Source of the DNA: JAFGPL01 sp963781805
GTDB lineage: Bacteria > Bacteroidota > Bacteroidia > Bacteroidales > UBA10428
NCBI GenBank assembly: GCA_963781805.1
Contig: CAWAHF010000004.1
Location: forward strand, 4,216,001 to 4,280,000
Length of the DNA: 64,000 nt
Direction of reading: 5' to 3'
The position numbers and the translations under genes were made by a program. The notes beneath the pieces are model-generated. The model worked only from the letters and a program-made list of their open reading frames with translations, was not told the DNA's origin and did no database searches. Shown here one piece after another: positions 1 through 7,019 of this stretch (within the stretch, counting starts at the first letter, position 1; every line of letters begins with the position of its first letter).

Positions 1-321
1 TTTAACCTCGTTTTTCTTAACGATTGCATTTTCTGTAGCCTGATCAGCCATAACTTTTACTTCCTGCAGTTGCTTGTCAGCTGCATCGTAGTTTTTAAAC
101 ATAAATTTTGATTTCTGACTTTCAACTTTTTCCATAGCTGATTTCAGTGAATCCTGAACTGCCATGAATTCGTCGGCGATATACACATCAGCGCCTGCCA
201 TTTTAGCAGAATCAACTGCTGCATTTGCTGCATCAATATTAGCCTGTGGTACTTTGCCACAGCTTGAAAAAATTACGGTAAGCCCTAAAGCCAACATACC
301 TAAACCAAAGATTTTTTTCAT
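1..321 (-). CDS. Small lipoprotein, 3' end outside window (DUF4398-like)
   Basis: The reading frame starts at 321 and is open for 107 codons to the window edge, so the C-terminus is missing. It begins MKKIFGLGMLALGL and has a lipobox ending FSSC, so it is exported and lipidated at about Cys21. The mature part is Ala/Lys/Asp-rich and predicted helical, with repeated patterns such as AANAAVDSAKMAGAD and YDAADKQLQEVK. This resembles DUF4398-type periplasmic helical lipoproteins, which often sit beside OmpA-like proteins. A strong Shine-Dalgarno AGGAGG lies about 10 bases before the ATG and fixes the start. Its role cannot be told from this fragment. Confidence 0.75.
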   Translation of the reverse strand, partial: MKKIFGLGMLALGLTVIFSSCGKVPQANIDAANAAVDSAKMAGADVYIADEFMAVQDSLKSAMEKVESQKSKFMFKNYDAADKQLQEVKVMADQATENAIVKKNEVK

Positions 322-650
322 AGTTTTTTACCTCCTAAAAGTTTTAATAAATATTTTTTCGATTATTTTCCGGGTTAATTTTTTACAGAAAATTTTCTAA
401 GAAATGAAATTCGATATTTTGACGGAGAGTTAATATAAAGTCACAGTAAAAGTAACTATAATTATTGAATATGTAAGTCAATGATTTTAAGTTTAAAAGA
501 TAATTAACATAAATTAACGTTTCGTTTTAACAGAGCAAACTTTTTTATTCATGCAGGTAGTCATCTTCACCATTATACACAAAAGTTTGTTATCAATCAT
601 GTGAATTAAAATTCCGGTTCTCACTAAACATTTAAATTGATAATCCTCCA
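322..650. other. Divergent intergenic region
   Basis: AT-rich spacer between the minus-strand lipoprotein and the plus-strand sigma factor. It must carry the promoter of the lipoprotein, but I see no clear TAnnTTTG element on that strand and no gene. Confidence 0.5.
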
Positions 651-678
651 TTGGAATGAACCAATTTTTGTACATTTG
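651..678 (+). promoter_or_regulatory. Bacteroidota-type promoter of the sigma-factor gene
   Basis: TTG at 651-653 and TACATTTG at 671-678 match the Bacteroidota -33 (TTG) and -7 (TAnnTTTG) elements with a 17-base gap, close to the usual spacing. Transcription would start some 25 bases before the ATG at 711. Confidence 0.5.
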
Positions 679-710
679 ATGCCGTTCACACGCTTAATCA
701 ATGATGACAT

Positions 711-1277
711 ATGAGAACCAGAGACTATATCAGGTTTAAGGATGAAGAACTGGTTGGTCTGATAACGAATGATAAAAGATCTGAGTTGTTTCAGATTTTA
801 TATGAAAGATACAAGACCAGGGTGCTTGACAAATGTTACAGTCTGCTGAAAGATAAAAAACTGGCAGGTGAGTTTGTGCAGGATATTTTTTCAAAAGTTT
901 TTGAAAAACTGGAAGGTTTTAAAGGAATTTCGTCATTCTCTTCCTGGCTGTATGCAATCACCTATAATCATTGCATAGAATACTTTCGGGTAAAAAGAAA
1001 ATTGCATTATCCCGAATGGAACCGCAATAGTGTATTGCCTGAAATTATTGATGAACAGGAAGAAGATCTTTCAGAAATAAAATATGAAAGGCTCTTAAAA
1101 ATATTTGATATCATACATCCCGAAGAGAAAGTACTTCTGCTCATGAAGTATAAGGATAATATGTCGCTTAAACTCATACAAACCACACTTAAAATAAGCG
1201 AAAGCGCTGTAAAAATGCGGCTGAAAAGAGCCAGGGCCAGGGTGTTGTATCTGTATAATACATTGTATAAAGATTAG
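711..1277 (+). CDS. ECF-type RNA polymerase sigma factor
   Basis: 188 aa, a typical length for sigma-70 ECF proteins. Region 2 spans about residues 24-98, with the core-binding and -10 recognition helices (SWLYAITYNHCIEYFR). Region 4 spans about residues 128-182 as a helix-turn-helix (LKISESAVKMRLKRARARV). It would direct core polymerase to a small regulon. The next gene, 56 bases downstream on the same strand, encodes a small PepSY-like protein rather than a FecR-type anti-sigma factor with a membrane segment. There is no TonB receptor nearby, so this is not a standard FecIR carbohydrate locus. The family is secure; the regulon is unknown. Confidence 0.9.
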   Translation: MRTRDYIRFKDEELVGLITNDKRSELFQILYERYKTRVLDKCYSLLKDKKLAGEFVQDIFSKVFEKLEGFKGISSFSSWLYAITYNHCIEYFRVKRKLHYPEWNRNSVLPEIIDEQEEDLSEIKYERLLKIFDIIHPEEKVLLLMKYKDNMSLKLIQTTLKISESAVKMRLKRARARVLYLYNTLYKD

Positions 1278-1333
1278 ATTTTTGTGACTTTGAATAACTG
1301 GTTCGTCTTAAGAATGAATTAAAAAAAACCATT

Positions 1334-1738
1334 ATGTCTGAAGATTTTTTTAAATCGTTTTTAAAAGGAAATATTATTAAACCACCCAAGGCCGTCAGAA
1401 ATTCTTTTATCGTAAAATTTCCCGATGCCATCAATGTGGAGTGGGTGAGGATTGAACAGGTTTACGAAGCCATTTTTTATGAAAATGAAACTGAAAAAAT
1501 TGCCTGTTTTTCGGAAGATGGCGGCTGGATAGAAACCAAAACCAATCTTGGTGAGATTGCACTAAATACTGAAATAAAGAATAAGGCAGAACGATTAGGT
1601 GAAATTATGAACTCAATAAAAATAGAAACAGCCCAGACTGTTAATTATGAAATAATAGTGCGTGATAGACTATTGAACCGGTTTCTGCTTCTTATGTCAT
1701 CCAATGGTGAAATAAACAGCAATAGTCTGATTGATTGA
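1334..1738 (+). CDS. PepSY-like (beta-lactamase-inhibitor-like fold) small protein
   Basis: 134 aa with no signal peptide or membrane segment, so apparently cytoplasmic. Residues about 27-70 (FPDAINVEWVRIEQVYEAIF, then CFSEDGGWIETKT) match the pattern of Bacteroidota PepSY-like domains: a FPxAxxVEW entry, an aromatic strand and a DGxW turn. Most such domains are exported and duplicated; here one copy is intracellular and follows an ECF sigma gene. By position it could modulate that sigma factor, but this is inference. The C-terminal 60 residues are helical and unassigned. Confidence 0.6.
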   Translation: MSEDFFKSFLKGNIIKPPKAVRNSFIVKFPDAINVEWVRIEQVYEAIFYENETEKIACFSEDGGWIETKTNLGEIALNTEIKNKAERLGEIMNSIKIETAQTVNYEIIVRDRLLNRFLLLMSSNGEINSNSLID

Positions 1739-1816
1739 TGCAAAATTCAAATTAAGATTAGCTTTAATGAGGGCCTGTTCATTCGGCAGGGACGGACTAT
1801 TCCATTCCTTGCGGCT

Positions 1817-2308
1817 TTATGGTTTGATAATCTCATATCCTTTAATTACCTCGTAATCCGGGTAATCAAGAAATCTTACAATCACTTTTTGTTGACTTTT
1901 AACAATATTATTTCCATTCATAAGCAATTTAACAGAGGCAAGCGCAGAATTTCTGTATTTTTTATCTAAGCCTGTAAAATCAAAAACTATCAACGAATCA
2001 TTTGAAATTGGAGTAAATAATTCATATTCTGCAGCAGCAAACAAAGACATGGCCGAAAATTCAGATTCCTGACGCTGAACCGAATCAACTACCCTAAAAA
2101 AATCAGTAATCATTGAAACGGAAGTTAATGAATCCACCGGATTATTTCTGACAGAATCATTTATAAATTGGTCAATTCCTTTTAACTCTGGTTGGTTTAT
2201 CAAACTGAAATCCATATCTGAATTTGTCGAGCATCTGGAAAACAGTACTAATAAAATCAGTAAGCAGGTCAATCTTAGAAAGTCAAGGTATTGTTTTCTG
2301 TTAGACAT
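1817..2308 (-). CDS. Hypothetical exported or lipid-anchored protein
   Basis: 163 aa. A hydrophobic N-terminal helix (residues about 10-24) ends at Cys26 followed by STNSD, so lipidation is possible, although Arg at -1 is not a classical lipobox residue. The mature part contains a Ser/Asp-rich stretch and a C-terminal beta segment (VIVRFLDYPDYEVIKGYEII). I do not recognise a family. It lies 56 bases downstream of the serpin gene on the same strand and may be co-transcribed with it. Confidence 0.6.
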   Translation of the reverse strand: MSNRKQYLDFLRLTCLLILLVLFSRCSTNSDMDFSLINQPELKGIDQFINDSVRNNPVDSLTSVSMITDFFRVVDSVQRQESEFSAMSLFAAAEYELFTPISNDSLIVFDFTGLDKKYRNSALASVKLLMNGNNIVKSQQKVIVRFLDYPDYEVIKGYEIIKP

Positions 2309-2363
2309 TATATGTAAATTAATATGAAGAATGCTTTTTTCATAGTTAGTTAGCCACAGTAAA

Positions 2364-3587
2364 TTATTCTTTTACAAATCTTCCGGTAAATAATATTGCA
2401 TTCGTTCTTTCATCCAGTATCAAGAATATAAAAGGATGATCTGCATTAAATATCTTTGGAGGTGGTGGAGGTGGCGGATTTCCGCCGCCGCCGTACCCTA
2501 CCACAACCATATCTACTTTTGTGACTGCAGCAGCTTCTGTTTTCTTTTCATCAATTTCAATAAAAGTCTTATGTATAATTGCACCTATTCTCAATAAATC
2601 CGAACTTGAAATTCCAGTAAAATCAGCCTTAGTTGAGAACATAACAGGATAGCCCATTTTTATAATTTCTTCTATAGGAAATATTTCGGACTCGATCTTA
2701 AATTTTGGGAATGATACTATTACCTCGAGCGAATAACTTAAACTATCTATTTTTTTGAAATATGCACTATTCAGTTTCTTTTCAATCTCCAAAATCCCGT
2801 ATCGTTTTTGAGGTAAAATTACAATCATTGAGAATTGATGGCATTTATATGGCAAGTAAATGCATTGTATATCCGAATCCTCATAGTAGCGATAATGAGA
2901 CTGGTCTCTCATATATTTTACATCTGTTTTTTCTCTGTCTAATGTATAAAATTTCTTTTCTTGTGTTTTTTTTACGTCAAAGGGCGTATCCCATTCACCT
3001 CTAAAATAAATCGCATTAACAATACTCAACATTATTTCACTATCCAAACCCTTTATTTCAGTTATTTTTCCGTTTGTTTTTTTTGATATCCAATTATTAA
3101 GCTGTTTGTTAGCTGCAACCAAATTGTACTTATTGAAACGGAAAAATTCAGATTTATAATTCTCCCTTATGTTCTCAATAAATTTAGTATCAATATCAAC
3201 GGCATCATTAATCCATAATGAATTTGCAAGAAATATTTCGTTTTTACTTTTCTTATCGACTGACCACTGAATACATTTTTTGAAATCCGAATCATTAAGG
3301 TTGGTTGTTTTCCGTACAAGTTTACTGTAGCATAAAGATCTATTATCAATATTCTTGATTGATAAAAGACTATCAATTTCTTTTCTTGTAGAAGTCTTTG
3401 CTCCTTCATTTGCTATGGATAATGCAATATTCATGCTAAATGGAGAGATAAAAAAATTAACCGAATCCGGTTTAGTAGCATGATAAATCTTGAAAGCAAA
3501 ATCATTATTCGATTCAACTAATTTTTCCTGTGTGTAAGTATTAGCTGTTGCAATTAGTGCAATTATTAAAGCCAGAATCTTTTTCAT
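2364..3587 (-). CDS. Secreted serpin (serine protease inhibitor family)
   Basis: 407 aa with a signal peptide (MKKILALIIALIATANTYTQ). The body has serpin landmarks: an N-terminal FxFKIYH helix, SPFSMNIALSIANEGAKTST, LSIVNAIYFRGEWDTPFD, and the C-terminal ADHPFIFLILDERTNAILFTGRF signature. The reactive-centre hinge reads TEAAAVT (about residues 350-356), the small-residue pattern expected of inhibitory serpins. It is followed by an unusual tract of four Gly, one Asn and seven Pro (about residues 366-377) where the scissile bond and P' side normally lie. A suicide inhibitor of host or competitor proteases is the family role; the Gly/Pro loop makes the target unpredictable. Confidence 0.9.
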   Translation of the reverse strand: MKKILALIIALIATANTYTQEKLVESNNDFAFKIYHATKPDSVNFFISPFSMNIALSIANEGAKTSTRKEIDSLLSIKNIDNRSLCYSKLVRKTTNLNDSDFKKCIQWSVDKKSKNEIFLANSLWINDAVDIDTKFIENIRENYKSEFFRFNKYNLVAANKQLNNWISKKTNGKITEIKGLDSEIMLSIVNAIYFRGEWDTPFDVKKTQEKKFYTLDREKTDVKYMRDQSHYRYYEDSDIQCIYLPYKCHQFSMIVILPQKRYGILEIEKKLNSAYFKKIDSLSYSLEVIVSFPKFKIESEIFPIEEIIKMGYPVMFSTKADFTGISSSDLLRIGAIIHKTFIEIDEKKTEAAAVTKVDMVVVGYGGGGNPPPPPPPKIFNADHPFIFLILDERTNAILFTGRFVKE

Positions 3588-3833
3588 AATTTTTATCTTT
3601 GAGACAGTTCACATTGGAACTACCCCCAATCTCTGCTGTTTTATTATATTCAACCAGCATATAATCCAACCCTTAATTCCTTCACCCCTCCCGCTCAGAT
3701 AACCAAATCTTCAATAACCTTATTACTTTATGTATCGGGAAAATAATTGTTTTTGTATTATGATATGATTTTTTATCCTTTTCCAAAGCTTTTATTTCAT
3801 TCCTAATTCTCAATTTATAATTTTCAATGGACA

Positions 3834-3969
3834 AACCTGAAACCTGAAACTCCAAACTCGAAACTCAGAACTTCTTCAACCAATTCATAATTCATAATTC
3901 TTCTTTCTCAACCCGAAACTCCAAACCTGAAACTTGGAACCTGAGACTTGAAACTCAAAACTCAAAACC
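3834..3969. repeat. Low-complexity direct repeats
   Basis: Short units of the type GAAACT / AACCTGAAACT / AACTCAAAACT recur about a dozen times within this 455-bp spacer between the serpin gene and the DUF4375 gene, mixed with TTCATAATTC doublets. No ORF or hairpin accounts for them. Confidence 0.6.
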
Positions 3970-4042
3970 TCTTTCCCAACCAACGTATTCAAATTCCGGA
4001 AACAGTAAAGATCAGTTTGGACCTGATAAAGCAACGGTGCCG

Positions 4043-4678
4043 TTAGTCTTTAAAAGCTTCCTTGTTTTTTAGGATATATCTGATTAATAAACTTGCACTA
4101 TCAATCTCTAATTCGTCTGTTTTTGGATTTGGCCTGTAAAATTTATTATTCAATGTATCCCATACCGGATTAGCAGCTATTTCAATCTGCCTAAGTACTA
4201 CAATTCTAATATTTCTGTCTTTTGGTACTCTATTGTTCGGGAATTGACTATTAGCAGTTTCAACAATTTTTGCGGTTTTGTATGCTCCGATCGTTTTTAG
4301 CGCTTCCACTGTCTCATGACTAAAATTGCCACTGGAGTTAGTATAGAATTGATTAAATCCTCCGTTGTTCACTTCCGTCAATAAGTTATCAATATACAGA
4401 AATACTTTTTGAGGTTCGGTTAATTTATCAATTTCCTTCCCATAGTTTGATTTTTTATGGATGTATTTTGAAATTTTTATACTCATTTCATTCTCATTAT
4501 TGGATTGAAGAATCTTATCAATATCAAAGGTTGAGTCGTTAGTATCGAATAATGACTTCTGGATTTGTTTATTGCTTAGAAGAATACTGTCTGCAGTCCG
4601 TTGGTTATCACTTGCCTGTTTTCGCGAACAAGCAAAAATCAATAGCAACAATGTGGAAATAAATACTAGCCGTTTCAT
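4043..4678 (-). CDS. DUF4375-domain lipoprotein
   Basis: 211 aa. The lipobox LIFAC puts the lipidated Cys at residue 17 after a short hydrophobic helix. Residues about 78-200 match the DUF4375 (DMP19-like) pattern: LTEPQKVFLYIDNLLTEVNNGGFNQFYTNSSG, then ETVEALKTIGAYKTAKIVETA and a conserved FP. Such domains occur in many bacterial proteins of unknown role, some DNA-mimic-like. Here it is membrane-anchored, so a DNA-mimic function is unlikely. It is monocistronic, with more than 350 bases free on either side. Confidence 0.75.
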   Translation of the reverse strand: MKRLVFISTLLLLIFACSRKQASDNQRTADSILLSNKQIQKSLFDTNDSTFDIDKILQSNNENEMSIKISKYIHKKSNYGKEIDKLTEPQKVFLYIDNLLTEVNNGGFNQFYTNSSGNFSHETVEALKTIGAYKTAKIVETANSQFPNNRVPKDRNIRIVVLRQIEIAANPVWDTLNNKFYRPNPKTDELEIDSASLLIRYILKNKEAFKD

Positions 4679-5029
4679 TAATTTGCGCTGTTTATTACTT
4701 TGATACTTAATAAAGCTAAAATAATAATTTTTTGATTCTGCATTGACAGCAGTTACTAACTGCTTAAAAGTACTTTAAAATTCGGGCTGTAAATCCAAAT
4801 TAGTGAGGGCACAGACGGGACGCCTGTCTTACCTTCCGATCGCAGGAAAGCGCCCAGGCAGACTTGCGCCAGATAGGTGGATAACACATGTTATTCCGAT
4901 ATATCCGGATTAAACGCGAGCCAGTGAGGAGGTAGGGATTCGTTAGCCCTGTTTCAATATTCTGTAAATTGTATTATCAATTTTTTATTTTGTACTTTTA
5001 TTTATCCACAAAATATTTATTTCTTATAA
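4679..5029. other. Intergenic region
   Basis: 351 bases between divergent genes. A GC-richer central part (about 4800-4940) contains CCTGTC / GCAGGAAAGCG / CCAGGCAG motifs that could pair weakly. It is non-coding as far as I can see and probably holds both promoters. Confidence 0.4.
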
Positions 5030-6904
5030 ATGAAAACAAACATAAAAAACGCTACAAAGAAATTACAGCTAAAAAGTTGTATTATCTTACTATTATTCAC
5101 ATTAGGTTTTCTATCTGCAGAAGCTCAACCATCCGGCGGACCCTATGGGCCTGTTCAACAAACTTATGATTTACCAAAGGTTTCCGGTAAAATTTATTAT
5201 GTTGCTCCCGATGGTAAAGTCGAATCACCTGGTGAATTGCCGGAACAGCCAACTACTATAGAATCTGCCATAGAAAAAGTTAAAACCGGTGATGCTATTA
5301 TTCTTCGGGGTGGCATATATCGCACCGGCGACCTGGAGTGTAACCAGGGCATAACCATTCAACCTTATTCCAACGAACAACCTGTTTTTAAGGGTACGTT
5401 GGAAGCTACAGACTGGAAAAAGATTAATGATGGATTGTGGAAAACATCCTGGACAAAATTTTTTCCGTCTAATCCTGATGATTGGTGGTCGCGAGACAGG
5501 TTTGGTAAAGCAACGCCATTGCATATTTTTAATAACGACATGGTTTTTGCAGATGGTAAGATTCTAAAATCTGCTGGTTGGGAAGGAGAGGTAGACAGGA
5601 ACTCATTTTATATCGACTATAAAAACGGATTTGTTTACATAGGCGCTGATCCCACAAATCAATTCATTGAAATTACCGCACATAATTACGGTTTACACAG
5701 GGTAATAAAAGATGTGCATGGAAAAACGAACGACCATAAAGGGCTGATATTAAAGGGCGTTATGCTTACGCAATATGCTTATTGTGCTTTGGAAATTGAT
5801 GGATATGAACCCCAGGGGCCAGCTGATCCTTCTACTTTTGGTAAAGATGTTATCGGTTCAATTATTGAGGATTGCACATTCTCGTTTTGCGGGCGTGTGG
5901 GCGCGTACCTAAGGGGCGATAACCTGGTGTTGAGGCATTGCAAAATTCACGATACAACCACAGAAGGAATCTACCTGTTATCTTCTTCCGATTGTTTGCT
6001 CGAAAAAAACATGTTTTCCCGAAATAATATCGAAGACATTACAGGTTATTACCCGGCTGCTGTTAAAATTTTCAATCAAACCCACCGGGTAACCTGCCAG
6101 GATAACCTGGTGTATGACTTACCTATATCCAACGGGATTTGGTACGATGTGGGAAATGTTGACGGACGGTTTCTGAACAATTGGATTGAAGGAGTCGGAA
6201 ATAACCAGGGTGCCGGAAGCAATAACAAAATGTGGCCAAGCAGTAACGGTTTCTTTTTCGAGATTTCGAAAGGCGCCATTTGTGCAGGTAACCTGTTTGT
6301 TAATTGCGATCATGGAGTAATGATTCTTAATAGTTCCAATGTTCAGGTATATCAGAATACATTTGTAAATAGTACAGCCTGCGTAGGGCGCGATAAACGC
6401 AGCGCAGTGGGTGATCATTTCGGGTGGCATCCAAGTACCGGTCCTGATGTTGACCAGCGTTTTGGTCACGTATTTGTAAACAACCTGTTTACCGGAGATG
6501 CAACTTTTCAAAGGCCGTTAATGCTCGTATGGCAGCATCCCGATCTTTGCGAGAGATTGAATAAATCGCCCCTGAAACAATATGACTACAATGTTTATGT
6601 TAAAGATGCCAATAGCGGATTTCAAACCCTGGTTTACTGGAGCCCTTCAACCGGCCCTGAATGCCAGACACCTGTTACATCGCTCGATGGTTTGAAAAAA
6701 GTATTCGAAGGCTCCTCCATTCATAGTAAGGTGTATGAAGGTTATAATATGCCGCTTTTCAAGTGTCCGGAACTACTCAACTTTCAGCTTAATCCGGCAT
6801 TTCCGGGAGCAAATGCTGCTACAACCTTACCTGTTGATGTACAAAAATTATTGGGCCTTTCGCCGAAGCATAAACCTTACATTGGAGCATATGCTGTAAA
6901 ATAG
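5030..6904 (+). CDS. Secreted right-handed parallel beta-helix protein
   Basis: 624 aa with a signal peptide of about 33 residues (cleavage near AEAQ). Residues about 50-110 form the entry found in pectate-lyase-like beta-helix proteins (IYYVAPDGK, then AIEKVKTGDAIILRGGIYR). Later segments show beta-helix coil repeats (VLRHCKIHDTTTEGIYLLSS, LLEKNMFSRNN, FLNNWIEGVGNN, VYQNTFVNST), each built around an Asn/Ser turn. This fold is used by polysaccharide lyases and some glycosidases. No catalytic signature lets me choose a substrate, and no SusC/D pair is adjacent. The extended start is supported by the classic signal peptide. Confidence 0.75.
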   Translation: MKTNIKNATKKLQLKSCIILLLFTLGFLSAEAQPSGGPYGPVQQTYDLPKVSGKIYYVAPDGKVESPGELPEQPTTIESAIEKVKTGDAIILRGGIYRTGDLECNQGITIQPYSNEQPVFKGTLEATDWKKINDGLWKTSWTKFFPSNPDDWWSRDRFGKATPLHIFNNDMVFADGKILKSAGWEGEVDRNSFYIDYKNGFVYIGADPTNQFIEITAHNYGLHRVIKDVHGKTNDHKGLILKGVMLTQYAYCALEIDGYEPQGPADPSTFGKDVIGSIIEDCTFSFCGRVGAYLRGDNLVLRHCKIHDTTTEGIYLLSSSDCLLEKNMFSRNNIEDITGYYPAAVKIFNQTHRVTCQDNLVYDLPISNGIWYDVGNVDGRFLNNWIEGVGNNQGAGSNNKMWPSSNGFFFEISKGAICAGNLFVNCDHGVMILNSSNVQVYQNTFVNSTACVGRDKRSAVGDHFGWHPSTGPDVDQRFGHVFVNNLFTGDATFQRPLMLVWQHPDLCERLNKSPLKQYDYNVYVKDANSGFQTLVYWSPSTGPECQTPVTSLDGLKKVFEGSSIHSKVYEGYNMPLFKCPELLNFQLNPAFPGANAATTLPVDVQKLLGLSPKHKPYIGAYAVK

Positions 6905-6947
6905 GTAAGAAGTTGATATAAGCACCCTTTTGGAATGGATATAGATG

Positions 6948-6970
6948 GATTCGGGGTACAAATCCGAATC
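6948..6970. terminator. Inverted repeat between convergent genes
   Basis: GATTCGG and CCGAATC form a 7-bp perfect stem with a 9-base loop in the 115-bp gap between two convergent genes. There is no T tract, so it may be only a weak bidirectional terminator. Confidence 0.4.
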
Positions 6971-7019
6971 AACTTGGGTTTCCATTGTCGTAGTTCTTTT
7001 TGAATACGAATATTTAAAA

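Noticed and set aside
3834..3969. GAAACT-type repeats as a regulatory array
   Set aside because: The units are irregular and low-complexity, with no spacing pattern; they look like simple sequence drift.
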